64,000 nt of DNA from Gigaspora rosea (lineage: Eukaryota; Glomeromycota; Glomeromycetes; Diversisporales; Gigasporaceae): positions 95,048 to 159,047 of the forward strand of contig QKWP01000695.1 in assembly GCA_003550325.1 (NCBI GenBank), given 5' to 3'. The position numbers and the translations under genes were made by a program. This document shows positions 1 to 11,443 of this stretch, one piece after another (position 1 is the stretch's first letter; every line of letters starts with the position of its first letter). A model generated the notes under the pieces. That model had not been told where the DNA came from and ran no database searches. It was given only the letters and a program-made list of their open reading frames with translations.

Positions 1-1125
1 ATGATGAATTTAATGATCAAGATTTTACTGAAATTACGGAACAGAATGAATAAGGGTCATACCTTTTTAAGATAATATGAACGCTGCCAAGAGAAAACCT
101 GTCATTAGGCTTTCAATTATATTTCGTACCGGATGCAATCCCTAACAAATTAAACTGATTGTCCGGTACAAAATATAATTGAAGGCCCGATGACAAGTTT
201 TCCTTTGTCAGCACTCGTATAGAAATATCACTGGTCGCATATTAAAAAATTCAACTTGCCAAATGGCATATATGCCATCCAACAAGTTAAATTTTTTAAT
301 TTTGATCATAGAAATGATAAGGTGAGGCAATTAATTATTATTAACTTTCTTTATCAGATCAAATTACTACGATTACCGCATTTTTAAACATTTTAAGGCT
401 TTTAATTTATTTGTAATATTTATTTTATTTGCTTTCGCTTTAATATTTTATTTATTAGTTTTATAAATGCATTAATAAAATATTAAAATATTGAGGGGCT
501 TCAAGAATAAAAACTGCGTTTTAGTAAACTTTTTATTGCAGTATAATAAATCTTACATGATCATTTAAAATCTCAAACAACTATTGCTATGAATTATTGT
601 TACATGTCACAACGCGCTTGGTACTTATATTTTTTTTTAATCGCTTAATGTTATCCTACATTTTCAGCAAAGTACAGTACTAAAGTAGGAACTATTTTTG
701 AAAAAATAATTCTGGCGAAATCAAATAACTCAATCCTTTATACTTCTTATTAAAAGTATATTGATTTGGGTGGAACGTTTTTGTTCGTAGCATTTAAATT
801 CATTTGCTTTTCTGTCGAGTAACGTTTGGGTGGAAAGAAAAAAATCAAGGGCGGATTAATAAAAAAAAAAATTAAATTACCCGGTTGAGTGTTTTTAAAT
901 ATAGATAACACTTACAAATGGAAAATTATTACTATAATTTTCAACAAATTTGAATTTGCACTTGGTGTATTCGAGATAAAAGTTTGAAGAAGCTACGGTA
1001 TTACTGTATTACGCATTTTTCTTTTCATTTCTGGAATATTCAGATCGACATCTACTTACTATAATAGGACTGATCTGCATTGCCCATTTTTGGCAAATCG
1101 TCCGACTGTATCATTTAGTAACAAG
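1..1125. other. AT-rich intergenic sequence, no gene seen
   Basis: No open frame with coding character, RNA gene or clear terminal-repeat element was recognised. The stretch is AT-rich with short homopolymers. Confidence 0.4.
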
Positions 1126-1447
1126 TACAGTCAAACTTCCATAAATACAACATGTACAGGCAAGCCTACAATGTGCATTTAGAAAATATTGTATTTAAGA
1201 AAAACCAATTAATTGTAGCTTTAAAAATTAGATCATCAAGTTTGTATAACTTTACTAAAAACTATATAACCTATTTAAATACTAAAATTTGATTGGCTAC
1301 GTGCTTTAGAGAGGTAGTATAATATAAAAAATTATTTAAAAAAATGTGCATTTAGTACTAATAATTTCTTATAAACAAGACAAAAACATGCATTTAGAAA
1401 AGTATTGCATTTATGAAAGTTGCATTTATAGAGGTCTGACTACAGTA
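1126..1447. mobile_element. pogo/Tc1-like MITE
   Basis: The left end reads TACAGTCAAACTTCCATAAA. The right end, on the opposite strand, reads TACTGTAGTCAGACCTCTAT. These are imperfect terminal inverted repeats of the CAGTC..CCTC type typical of pogo/Tc1-mariner non-autonomous elements, which duplicate TA on insertion. The interior repeats the words GTGCATTTAG and TGCATTTAT near both ends, and no transposase frame is present. Similar ends occur at 21230, 40907 and 46893. Confidence 0.55.
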
Positions 1448-1703
1448 GTATAAATCTTGTAAATCTTCAAGAGAAGAGAGCATAAAAAAAGTGTAACAGA
1501 GCCAATCAAATTTTATAGAACATTCTATAGACTTGGATTTTCAAAATCTAGAATCCAATTCCAAATTTGGTATCTTCTAACTGCAAACTGGTCAAAATTT
1601 GTCAGCAGAGCAGCAGTGGAGCAGTACATTGGGTGGCTAATTATCTAATCAAAATATTATTACCATTACTATTATATATTTTTATAATAGGAAATAGAAA
1701 TTT

Positions 1704-2281
1704 TGTCGCACCCCTGATTCTGACCAATCAAATCACACGATTTTGTAAACAAAAAATTTTAAGTTTTAAAAATTAAAAATTTTACTAGTAAAATATAAAA
1801 ATAAATAAGCGATATCAAAGCATATAATGTAAAATTTTATTCTGAACAACTTTTTCTAAGTCATAAAGATAGATTGTCTTAGTAAAAAAATACTGTTTTA
1901 TAAGAAAAATCAAAAATTTCGATCATTAGCACATATAAAACTTTTTTTTTACTAATATAATCTATATTTATGTTCAAGTATTACATGTAAAATTCCACGC
2001 TAAACAACTTCTTTCTAAGTTAAAAAGTAGATTGGTTTAGTAAAAAAAGTTTTATATGTGCTAACTTTGGAAAATTTTGATTTTTCTTATAAAACGTTTT
2101 TTTTACTAAGACAACCTATTTTACGACTTAGAAAAAGTTGTCCAGAATAAAATTTTACATTATATAACATGCTATTATATATATATTTTACACTTTATTA
2201 AGTAAAATTTTAAATTTTAAAAAATAAAATTTTTTGCCTATAAAATCGTGCGGTTTGATTGGTCGAAGCAGGGGTGCGACA
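1704..2281. mobile_element. Foldback/MITE element of about 580 bp
   Basis: TGTCGCACCCC at 1704 is mirrored by GGGGTGCGACA ending at 2281. The arms continue inward: a CAATCAAA segment next to CACGATTTT on each side, then a long inner arm at about 1828-1965 matching the reverse complement of about 2040-2155. Almost the whole element can fold into one hairpin. No coding frame and no clear target duplication were found, so its superfamily is unassigned. Confidence 0.6.
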
Positions 2282-2309
2282 TGCCGCAGGTGCAACAAAT
2301 TTATTTTCC

Positions 2310-3003
2310 CTTTATAATAAAAGAATAGTAAAAATATTTTCATTATATTTACTTAATAATAATTTTTCTTTTTCAATTTAAAATCTTTTTAATCTTTATT
2401 GCATTTTTAACAACTTTATATTTTCAAAATTTACATAATATATTAAAATTTTCAATTAAAATTGATATATACATAGTCTAATTATACTAATTTTAAATTA
2501 TATTTTTTAACTAAAAATTTTAATGATATGTAAATTTTAAAAACATAAAGTTGTTAAAAATGCAATAAAGATTGAAAGATTTTAAAATTGGTAAAAAAAA
2601 TGGACATTGTAATTTATCACTATAGCAATGTATCGCTACCCTTGATAGACCAATTAAAAAGCAAGATCAGGTGTAATGTGAAATCGAGACAAAATATAGA
2701 CTTTTAAAAAATCGCCTGTAACCAAAAACTTTGACTATGAAACCATTCCTTGTGCTCTAACAAAAAAAATTCCTTGTACAATTTTACTATAAACCTCCTT
2801 TTATCGCCTTCATACTACCTTCACCTCACTCTAACCCTAACTAATGAAAAATCGGGTTATTTTGGGTTGTTTTGATTTCACGTTACACATGATCTTATAA
2901 GTGGCGATACATCGCATAGGTGAAAAATTATAAAATCCAAAAAAAATTATTATTAAGCAAAATATAACGAAAAATATTTTTCACTATTCTATTTAAATAA
3001 GGG
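2310..3003. repeat. Outer inverted repeat enclosing a second inverted repeat and a MITE
   Basis: About 2310-2370 matches the reverse complement of about 2936-3003 (shared word TACTTAATAATAATTTTT, with GCTTAATAATAATTTTT in the partner). Inside it, about 2372-2440 pairs with about 2521-2592 (shared word TTGCATTTTTAACAACTTTA). The MITE at 2625-2915 fills the remainder. This looks like successive insertion into a foldback element. Confidence 0.5.
2625..2915 (-). mobile_element. MITE family A, copy 1
   Basis: Terminal inverted repeats are GCAATGTATCGCTAC on the left and GTGGCGATACATCGC on the right. The interior contains GAAACCATTCCTTGTGCTCT followed by AACAAAAAAAATTCCTTG, a signature shared with copies at 3020, 42831 (opposite orientation) and 63675 (opposite orientation). 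The interior also holds CTCTAACCCTAACTAA, a telomere-like tract. No coding capacity is visible. Confidence 0.6.
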
Positions 3004-3019
3004 TATTTCTAAACATCTT

Positions 3020-3334
3020 CTGTGGGAGATGTATCTCCCACGAAATTGGCCAATAAAAATTATTCCATATGATGATCGATGCCAAATTAGCAACTAGTTA
3101 ATTGCTCTTGGTATAACATAACACAATCAGGAATTTTAAAACAAATGTTCGCCTTTTTAAAAATCATTTATTTCTTGAACATTTATATAAGAAACTACCT
3201 TTCAAGCCTAACAAAAAAATTTTTCTTGACCAATTTTACTATTTATATCACTAACACTAACTCTTATACAAACCCTAACTCTATCTTAAACGAATTTGGT
3301 TGTGAGAGATATATAACTTATATATCCCGCGAGA
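3020..3334 (-). mobile_element. MITE family A, copy 2
   Basis: The ends TGTGGGAGATGTATCTCCCA and TATATCCCGCGAGAG are imperfect inverted repeats. The interior GAAACTACCTTTCAAGCC plus AACAAAAAAATTTTTCTTG is the same signature as the copy at 2625, in the same orientation. The downstream gypsy element inserted at the right margin of this copy: its 5-bp target duplication begins at 3335. Confidence 0.5.
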
Positions 3335-3339
3335 GATGC

Positions 3340-3792
3340 TATCAAGACTTGAACTAGACAACACGTACAAGATAGATTACGAGACAAGATGAAGTTTATT
3401 ATGGTGTTGAACAGACTAAGTAATATGTCAAGGTTTGTATCTCTCTTTTATACTCGATTCTCTTTATGACTATGACTATAACAATTAATAATGTTTACCT
3501 ATTTGTAATTACATATTTTATGCATTATGCCCGTTACTACAACAATACCAACTATGACTACATAATTACTACTACTAATGATAATTACTATCATTCTTCA
3601 TGCATCAAGGAGAGTCTTATTCTTGGGTTCTCGATTTTGAGTCACGGGTTCTCGGTCACAACCTTGAGTCACGAGTTCACAGTCACGGGCTTGGGTCACA
3701 ATTCGAACTTTGAAGGCTTGGAAGTCACGGGTCTGTGGATCACGGCTTGAGTCATGATTTGAGTTTCGGGGGCTTAGTTGTTGGTTGTTACA
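3340..3792 (-). repeat. 3' LTR of the gypsy element
   Basis: A 453-bp direct repeat of 10977-11438. On the minus strand it should begin TGTAACAACC, which is intact here. Its other end is degraded from TGTCAAG to TATCAAG on the plus strand, while the partner LTR shows the complementary damage (TTACA to TTATA). Both substitutions are transitions. The minus-strand segment TTAGTCTGTTCAA (plus coordinates 3407-3419) is complementary to the putative primer site. Confidence 0.93.
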
Positions 3793-3806
3793 CCATCTCC
3801 CCTTCA
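3793..3806 (-). promoter_or_regulatory. Polypurine tract next to the 3' LTR
   Basis: On the minus strand the bases immediately upstream of the 3' LTR are a purine run, GAAGGGGAGATGG. This is the expected primer for plus-strand DNA synthesis in LTR retrotransposons. The position, touching the LTR start TGTAACAACC, fits the family rule. Confidence 0.75.
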
Positions 3807-3819
3807 AAGATCTAATTTT

Positions 3820-4952
3820 TCCCGTGTATTTTTCGGTCTGTTTCTTGAACCAGGCTTGGGTTTAGCGGGGTAATGACAGTGAAATTCGTCCACAGCTCTT
3901 TGGGCATTTTTATATTAGCTACGGCTCCCACAATCGCTTATTTGCATCGTAGCCTTCTCAATCCACCAGGTAATGTAATCTATTCCTAATGAACTTTGCA
4001 TCGAGGATTTGTTTGACCTCATACTCCTTTCCGGCATCAATAATTGTAGGTGGTAGTGGAGCTATAAATCTCCCAGAAATTGTATTTGCCAGGTATGGTT
4101 CCAACAACGAGGCGTGAAAAGTATTGTGGATTTTAAATGAAGGAGTAACATTAAGCGAAACACCACTGGGCTTATTTGTGTCGTGATCTTAAAAGGGCCT
4201 AGCTTTCAGTAGTCTAACTTCTCTGAAGGTCGCTCGGTGCATATGTTCCGTCTAATTAGCTATATGGCGTCTCTGATCTTATACAAAGGGGCTTCCTGTC
4301 GGTGTCTATCAGCATGTTTTTTGTAACGTTCTTGTGCGGCACATAATTCAGCAACTAACTGTTCCTGTATTTGTTTTAGATCCATGATTTTAGTTTCAGC
4401 GGATGGAACTGAAGCATACACTGGTCCCTGTATATCAAAGCGAGGGTGGAACCTATAATTGGCAAAAAATGAGGTAGTTTTTGTTGATGAATAATTAGAA
4501 TTATTGTAAGTGAACTCTGCAAAAGATAATAGCACAACCCAGTCATCTTGGTAGTAATTAACGGTACACCTTAGATACTGCTTTAGAATCTGATTTACTT
4601 GCTCGCTTTGGCCATCTGTCTGAGAATGATAGGCCGATGACAAATTAACTTTAGTACCCAGTAACTTAAATAGTTGCTTCCAGAATTAAGATGCGAATTA
4701 AGGGCCTCTATCAGAGATAATTTCTGTAGGTACGCCATGTAATCAAACCACCTCCCAGAAAATTAGATTAGCTGTTTGTTCAGCATTAATTGTCTTATTG
4801 CATGCAATAAAATGGGCCATTTTGGTTAACCGGTCCACTACCACAAGGATGGAGTCAAAGCCAGAAGAAAAGGGAAGGTCGGTAATAAAGTTCATAGATA
4901 TGGACTGCCATTGCTGTTGCAGAATAGGTAGGGGAACTAACAATCCCGGAAG
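3820..4952 (-). pseudogene. Gypsy pol, 3' part: integrase catalytic core and chromodomain
   Basis: Minus-strand translation gives an integrase core: a first catalytic Asp in NFITDLP (about 4880), a second in IISDR (about 4710) and the Glu in TDGQSEQVNQ (about 4610), the DDE arrangement of rve integrases. Downstream, after a further stop, lies a GPY/F-like stretch and then a chromodomain (EYEVKQILDAKF, about 4000-4030; WEP at about 3935). The chromodomain carries a Trp-to-stop change in its DWEGY-like motif and a one-base deletion further on. Chromodomains guide chromovirus insertion to chromatin marks. The core is separated from its zinc-binding N terminus by the foldback insertion at 4953-7442. 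Several stops (for example at 4743 and 4260) show that it is dead. Confidence 0.88.
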
Positions 4953-7442
4953 TAGGGCTCCTATCGGATTGGACCGAACCGGACTTTTGTCAAGTTTGAA
5001 TCCGGTTCGATTTTCGAACCGAACTCAAACTTTTTGTTTCAAACTTTTTAGTCAAGTTCGAGTTCGGTCCGGGTTCGGTCCGAAGTTTGTCAAACTAGTT
5101 TGAAATCTGAATTAGTGATATGAATCGAAAATCGATTAATCGATTAGTTGATTGAGTTGGCAATATGATTTTTTTTTTTTTACTTAATTTTGTAGTATCA
5201 CTTTTCGTCGTCGCGTTTTCAAGTCTCTTTTCGATGTTTCATGTTTGTTGATCTTCTTTTCTTTGTTTAATGGCTTTTTTCGTCATTTTCAGTTCGTCGT
5301 CTTCTACTAGTGTTTCTTCTTTTTGTTCGTTTGCTGATGCCTTTTTTTGTTTTTCGGTTCATCGCTTCTTTTCGTCGTTTGCTAATGCATTTCTGTTCGT
5401 TGTTTGCCAGTTCTTTTGTGCTTTTTTCGTTTGTATGCTGATGCCTTTCTTCGTCTTTTGCAGTATTTTAGGTTCGTCGTTTATTGGTGCTTGAATTGTA
5501 GTACTGTAATTTAGAGATAGAGTTAGTGTTAGTTGATACGCGGATTTAAAGATTAGGAATTAAAATAAAGATCAGGCTAGGGTTAGTAGTATAGTTAATG
5601 ACGAGTAAGGTGAGTTAGAGTATAGGTAAGGGTTAGTGTTAGCAATAAGGTTAGTGTTTAAGGGTTAGGATTAGTGATATCGTTAGTAATAAGGTTAAAT
5701 TTAGCAGCATAGTTAGCAAAGAGTTAGAGTTAGCGACAAAATTAATAATATAGTTAAGTTCTGAAACATTTAATGTATAAAGAATTCTTATACAACGAAC
5801 TTATTGTATAAAAAATTGAAACATATAAATAAAAAAAAATTAAAAAACGCGAAATTATATAGTATATAATACCTACTACCCTCACGATGCTTCGTGAAAG
5901 GATAATATATACTACTCATTGCATAATGATAAAGATATAATTAATTGCAACAGGAAATTACTACGAGCTCAATAAAAAAAAATATTTCAAAAAGAACTAA
6001 AAATACAAAAAAAAAATCTACTCTAAAAACTAACTATTGCGCTATGTCCCAATTCTAAACGCACTACGTCCCAATTCTAAATACTGTATTGCCAAATCTA
6101 ACTATCGATCTATAGATCAATAGTTAGATTTGGCAATACAGTATTTAGAATTGGGACGTAGTGCGTTTAGAATTGGGACATAGCGCAATAGTTAGTTTTT
6201 AGAGTAGATTTTTTTTTTGTATTTTTAGTTCTTTTTGAAATATTTTTTTTTATTGAGCTCGTAGTAATTTCCTGTTGCAATTAATTATATCTTTATCATT
6301 ATGCAATGAGTAGTATATATTATCCTTTCACGAAGCATCGTGAGGGTAGTAGGTATTATGTACTATATAATTTCGCGTTTTTTATTTTAATTTCGCGTTT
6401 TTTATTTTAATTTATTTATTTATTTATTAACTTTTTTTATTTATAAGTTATGTTTCAATTTATTTTATTTATCTATACAATAAGTTCGTTTTAAAGAATG
6501 CTATTATATATTAAATGTTTCAGAACTTAACTATATTATTAACTTTATCGCTAACCCTAACGCTAACTATACTGCTAAATTTAATCTATACCACTAACCC
6601 TAACCCTTAAACATTAACCTTATTGCTAACACCAACCCTTATCTATACTACTAACTCGTGGTTAACTATACTACCAACCCTAGCCTAATCTTTAAATCCG
6701 CGTATCAACTAACACTAACTCTATCTCTAAATCACAGTACTACGATTTAAGCACCAGTAAACGATGAACCTAAAACATCTGAATAAGATGAAGAAAGGTA
6801 TCAGCAAACAAACGAAATGAAGCACAAAGGAACTAGCAAACAACACACTAGCAAACGACGAAAAGAAGCGACGAACTGAAAGACAAAAAAAGGCGTCAGC
6901 AAACAAACAAAAAAAAAAAAATCAGTAGAAGACGACGAACTGAAATGGTGAAAAAAGCCATTAAACAAAAAAAAGAGTATCAGCAAACATAAAACAGTAT
7001 CAACGAACCTAAAGAGACTTGAAAACGTGACAGTGAAAGGTGATACTACAAAATTAAAAAAAAAAATCAATAAATATGATATAAAAAAAAAACCGTGTAA
7101 CTGGTGGTTTCTTTTGGTTACTGTACGATGCAGACGATGTAGATCTGATTAATCGATTAATCGATTAATTGATTAATCGATTAATCGATTAGTTGATTAA
7201 AAATTTTCAACTAACTAATCGATTATGATTTTTTGCCCGATTCGTAACACTAATCCGAATACTAGTATAAATATTCGAACTTCAAACTAGTTTGACAAAC
7301 TTCGGACCGAACCGAACCGAACTCTTAACTGAGTTTGAGTCTGGTTCGAAGTTTGAAACTAGCAAAATTTAGAGTTCGAGTTCGGTTCGATCCCGGATCG
7401 GATCCGAACTGAACCGAACCCGAACCGAACATAGGAGCACTA
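4953..7442. mobile_element. 2.49-kb palindromic foldback element (hAT-like, non-autonomous) inserted in gypsy integrase
   Basis: The ends are TAGGGCTCCTAT on the left and ATAGGAGCACTA on the right, with the 8-bp duplication CCCGGAAG at 4945-4952 and 7443-7450. Eight-base duplications and TAGGG-type ends suggest hAT. A 9-bp reading (CCCGGAAGT) is possible and would point to a MULE. The two halves are reverse complements along nearly their full length, meeting at about 6112/6113. The inner arms (about 5843-6112 and 6113-6382) show only about two differences by eye, while the outer arms are clearly diverged. Subterminal regions are rich in GAACCGAACTC words, ATCGATTA repeats and telomere-like CTAACCC tracts. 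No transposase is present; the Ser/Phe-rich frames at 5270-5494 and 6801-7070 are mirror images made of simple repeats. Confidence 0.85.
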
Positions 7443-7450
7443 CCCGGAAG

Positions 7451-9850
7451 TGATGTCATCGAGATTTCGACCTAGCACAGGTGTCACAGGTTAATATATA
7501 ATTTTTTACAAAAGTGCGAAATTTGGGCTACCAGTAGTTTCTAGTGACCAACTTGGTGGTCTTAACAATGCCACAATGTCTGGCTAATTTGGCGGCATGC
7601 CTTGTACGGAGAATTTCCAATTTTTTAGGTGTTTTCGGTATGTATAAAAGCCTATCTTTGAACAGAAGACCATTCTCAAACGAAAATTTGTCGAGATCAG
7701 AGTGGCTTTTTGGAGCTGCTCTATTGGGGTGAGAAAGATGCTTAATTATATTCTTCGCTAACCGATCTGCTTTTAAGTGATCACAGATTTGTTTTATTAA
7801 AGCAGAGTCTACCAGGGCCACTATCGCCGCCCCCAAACGAAGTTTCTCAGGATTAAGCAAAATAGTTTGTTGTTGCATAGTTTTATATCTATCTTGTAGC
7901 TGATGGTCGGGTCTTCTAGATAACACATCCGACATTCCTTGTTCTTTTCCAGGTTGATAGACAATTTCAAAATCGTAATTGGCCAAAAAGAGGGACCAGC
8001 AGGTTTGCTTGCGGTTGAGCGCCTGGGCTGATATATAATAAAGTAGGTTTTTATGATCACAATAAATGATGATCTTGTGCTGAGCTTCTTCCAAGTAATG
8101 TCTTCATTGTTTCAGAGCTACAACGATTGCCAAGAGTTCTTTATCATAAACGTCATAGTTAATTTTTGAGGGTAAAAACTTTCGTGAGTAATAAGCAATA
8201 GAGTGCAAATATCCATCCTCTTGCTATTGAGAAAGCACAGCCCCTAATGCGAAGTCGAACGCATCCATTTCCAAAATATATTGCTGTGCCGGGTTCACGT
8301 GATGAAGTATGGGAGCAGTCGTGAACTTGGTTTTTAGCAGCTCAAATGCCTGTTGGGCTGGAGCAGGCCAATGAAAAGGGTGTTTGGTCTTTCGTGTCAG
8401 GTTAGTTAGTGGAGCAACAATCTGGGAGTAGTTTTTAATGAATTGACGGTAATAATTGGCAAGGTCAAGGAACTGTTGCACTTCCTTGAGCGAACTTGGG
8501 ATAGGCCAGGTCATTATATTTTCTACCTTGTTATTATCTATTTGGACCCCTAAGACAAAATGATATAACCTAAGAATTTTACACATTGTTTATCGAAATC
8601 GCACTTTTCTAGCTTTGCGTACAAACCATGATGATGTAAAAGTTGCAAAACTGATCTAACATTTTTGTTATGCTCTTCTTGATTTGTAGAGTATACTAAC
8701 ATATCATCCAGATATATAATAACAAATTTATCAAGGAACTCTCTAAAAATATCATTCATTATGTGTTGGAAAATAGCAGGGCATTGGTAAGCCCGAAAGG
8801 CATGACCATATATTTGAAATAGTCGTACTGAGTATGGAACGCCGTTTTCTATTTATTTCCAGGACATATGCAAACCAAATTATAAGCTCCTCTAAGGTCA
8901 ATCTTTGTAAACACATGCGCCAAAGAAAGTCGGTCGAGCAATTCTGAGGTGAGCGGTAAGGAGTACCTATTTTTAACTGTGATTTGGTTCAACTTCCTGT
9001 AATTCACACATAGGTGTAAGGACCCATCCTTTTTCTTGACAAAGAGAATGGGAGCTCCTGCAGGGGATCTAGAATGTCAAATGAACCCTTTATCCAAATG
9101 TTCTTCTATATATTCTCGTAAAGCTTCTAATTCTTTTGTAGTCAGACTGTATATAGGCCCCCAGGGTGGTTGTAATTCCGGTAACAGATCAATAGGGCAA
9201 TCGTAGGGTCTATGCTCAGGTAATTTGTCTGTGTTCTTCTTGCTAAAAACATTCTGGAAGTCATGATATTTACAGGGTAGATCTTGCTGATTACTTATAT
9301 CAGGAGCTTTTAATGGTGCAGCGAGAAAGACTCGTGCCAAAAAAATCTTTTCACATCCTATGTTTGCACAGTCAACTGCATCCCTGCTTCCATCCTTTAA
9401 AGGTTGGTGCACTAAGTGGTGCTGAACACACAAAGGGTTAAGAAAACTAATGCTACAAGATTTCTAATCAATAGCCGGGTTGTGCGCGGTTAACCATGGC
9501 AAACCCAAAATGATTAGATTTTGTGGTGAAGAAATAAAATTAAATTGTAATGATTCCGTATAATTTTGAAAAATAAGGGTTAGAGGTTCTATTTTTCTGG
9601 TAATAAGGCCAGAAGAAATTTCGCGAACATCTACAACCTCTACAAATAACAGTGGGTTTAATTCTATAGTAGGTATGTGTACTTGTGCGGCCAATGTGGA
9701 GTCTAAGAAGCAAGCAGAAGCTCCAGAATCTAATAAAGCTTCAGTATCGAAAACGCGACCATCAAGGAGCTGTAAGGTGAGTGAACAAAAAAGAATCTGA
9801 TGAAGCGTAAAAAGATATTGTACCGAGGGGTAATTTATAAATTTGATCCA
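7451..9850 (-). pseudogene. Gypsy pol, 5' part: protease, reverse transcriptase, RNase H, integrase zinc finger
   Basis: On the minus strand this part holds, in order: the aspartic protease active site DSGAS (9716-9730) and the motif ILGLPWLTAHNP that closes the protease (about 9480); the reverse transcriptase N-terminal region with [18 protein letters not shown] (about 9020-9070); the catalytic YLDD (about 8705); the thumb region and an RNase H domain with a DHKNLLYY motif (about 8040); and the integrase HHCC zinc finger, with its His pair near 7560-7600 and CDTC near 7470-7490. Together these convert the RNA to DNA and begin integration. At least five frame breaks separate the blocks (for example near 9460, 9076, 8760-8850, 8570 and 8100), so the copy is not functional. 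The foldback element interrupts the gene directly after the zinc finger. Confidence 0.92.
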
Positions 9851-10788
9851 GTCCCAACCCTCCTACTGAGACTGGAAATCCCCTTTTCTCAAACTTCCTT
9901 CATTCATAGTCATCACAGAATTGATCGTATTTAGATTATTAATTTTATTTGGGCATGTTTTTACGATGTGACCCACCTCTCCACAATAAAAGCATAAGTT
10001 ATTTGTACGACGTTTCCTTTTCTCCTCTCCAGATAGTTGCTTAAATTTTAGTGTATGAATTTGTATAGGTTCCACAGTTGAAGATGATTCCGTTTTGGGA
10101 GGTTGGGCTTGAGGTTGGGCTTGAACTCCTCCAGCACTACGCTAGCGTTCCTGCCTCCGTTCAAATAAGCGATTGTCATATCAAATGGCCTTGGTGATGG
10201 TATCGTTCAAGGAAGTGGGGGTTTCCATTGTTAATAAAAGATCTTTTACGTCGTCACGAAGACCATTCCTGAATTGGTTAATGAGCACCGCCTTTCTCTA
10301 CTCTAAGTCGCCAGAGACTTGCCGGAATTCTGACGAGTAACTTGCCGCAGATCGTGAACCTTGGGTAAGTTTCCTAATCTTGTTGGCAGCAGTTCTTTCC
10401 TTTTCAGAGTCCCCAAATGTGGTCTCAAATTTTTGGACTAACTCATCAAAATTTCCAAGCAACGGAAAAGCTCTTTCCAATAGTTGGGCAAACCAAGCTA
10501 GTGCCACATTCGAAAGTAAACTTCCCAAAAGCTCTACCCTAGTTCGATCATCTATGTAACAGGTGGGCTGCATACGAATGACAAGCCACACTTGGTTTAG
10601 AAATCCCCTAAGCTTGGCTCTAGTTCCGTCAAACTTATCTGGGAGACTAACTTTGGGCTCTTTTTGGTCACGGCTCCTCTTTGTGCCCGAAGTTGGTTCA
10701 TTTCTTGACGTAGGGCCTGGTTTTCTTGCTGAATTTGGTGAAGGGCGAGCAAAATGTCATTGAGGTCTAGCTGTTGTTGCTGATCCAT
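9851..10788 (-). pseudogene. Gypsy gag polyprotein
   Basis: The ATG at 10788 opens a Gln-rich N terminus with a short coiled-coil-like stretch (HQIQQENQALRQEMNQL). The next frame (10591-10298) resembles a retrotransposon gag capsid domain (LLSNVALAWF, FETTFGDSEKERTAANKI). The block at 10075-9863 has a nucleocapsid CCHC zinc knuckle, CFYCGEVGHIVKTC (CX2CX4HX4C), after a basic stretch. Gag packages the element RNA. Stops and frameshifts divide it into three pieces, so it is a decayed copy. The start was chosen because it is the first ATG after the leader and gives a typical gag N terminus. Confidence 0.85.
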
Positions 10789-10959
10789 TATTACTTTTCG
10801 TTCAAAACTTTACTTCTAGATTTTATTATTGTTATCTTATTACTGTTATATATATATTATATATGTTGTTATTTATATTTATTTATTTATTTATTTATTT
10901 TTTTTTTGATATGTGACGAACGATATAATGGCTAGAAAAAGAGATTATAGGGTAGGTGC

Positions 10960-10976
10960 AATTAGTCTGTTCAAAC
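10960..10976 (-). promoter_or_regulatory. Putative self-complementary primer-binding site
   Basis: Directly inside the 5' LTR the minus strand reads GTTTGAACAGACTAATTG. It does not start with the TGG expected of a tRNA-primed site. Instead TTGAACAGACT is complementary to AGTCTGTTCAA, which lies inside the LTR on the minus strand (11 bases in the 5' LTR, 13 in the 3' LTR). This is the arrangement of self-priming chromoviruses of the Tf1/sushi type, where the 5' end of the transcript folds back as primer. Inference from sequence only. Confidence 0.6.
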
Positions 10977-11438
10977 TGTCAAGACTTGAACTAGACAATA
11001 CGTACAAGATAGATTACAAGACAAGATAAAGTTTATTATGGTATTGAACAGACTGAGTAATATGTCAAAGTTTGTATCTCTCTTTTATACTCGATTCTCT
11101 TTATGACTATTACTATAACAATTACTAATGTTTACCTATTTGTAATTACATATTTTATGCATTATGCCTGTTACTACAACAATACCAACTATGACTACAT
11201 AATTACTACTACTAATGATAATTACTATTGTATGACTTCATCCTTCATGCGTCGGGAGAGTCTCGTTCTTGGGTTCTTAATCTTGAGTCATGAGTTCTCG
11301 GTCACGACCTTGAGTCACGAGTCCACAGTCACGGGCTTGGGTCATAATTCGAACTTCGAAGGCTTGAAAGTCACAGGTCCGTGGATCACGGCTTGGGTCA
11401 CGATTTGAGTTTCGGGGGCTTGGTTGTTGGTTGTTATA
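10977..11438 (-). repeat. 5' LTR of the gypsy element
   Basis: A 462-bp direct repeat of 3340-3792. It contains the ATTACTACTACTAATGATAA stretch and repeated GAGTCACGAGT-type words shared by both LTRs. The outer end is mutated from ACA to ATA before the target duplication GATGC. As 5' LTR of a minus-strand element it would carry the promoter. The segment complementary to the primer site is at about 11044-11057. Confidence 0.93.
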
Positions 11439-11443
11439 GATGC

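Larger units (their letters stand above)
3335..11443 (-). mobile_element. Ty3/gypsy chromovirus LTR retrotransposon, split by a foldback element
   Basis: This is a full-length element on the minus strand. The LTRs are at 3340-3792 and 10977-11438, flanked by the 5-bp target duplication GATGC at 3335-3339 and 11439-11443. The order on the minus strand is 5' LTR, gag with CCHC knuckle, aspartic protease, reverse transcriptase, RNase H, integrase and chromodomain, then polypurine tract and 3' LTR. That order identifies a Ty3/gypsy chromovirus. A 2490-bp foldback element interrupts the integrase. Several frameshifts and in-frame stops make this copy non-functional. The LTRs differ at scattered positions, mostly transitions by eye. 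Confidence 0.95.

Noticed and set aside
3466..3750. ORFs inside the LTRs (also 11103-11408)
   Set aside because: They lie in both LTRs on the strand opposite the element's genes and reflect LTR composition.
5270..5494. Ser/Phe-rich ORF in the palindromic element
   Set aside because: Its mirror image at 6801-7070 is also open. Both are simple TTCGTCG/TTTGCTG repeats in palindrome arms, not coding sequence.
6540..6730. True interstitial telomere
   Set aside because: The CTAACCC-like units are too degenerate and are mirrored in the other arm, so they belong to the foldback element.
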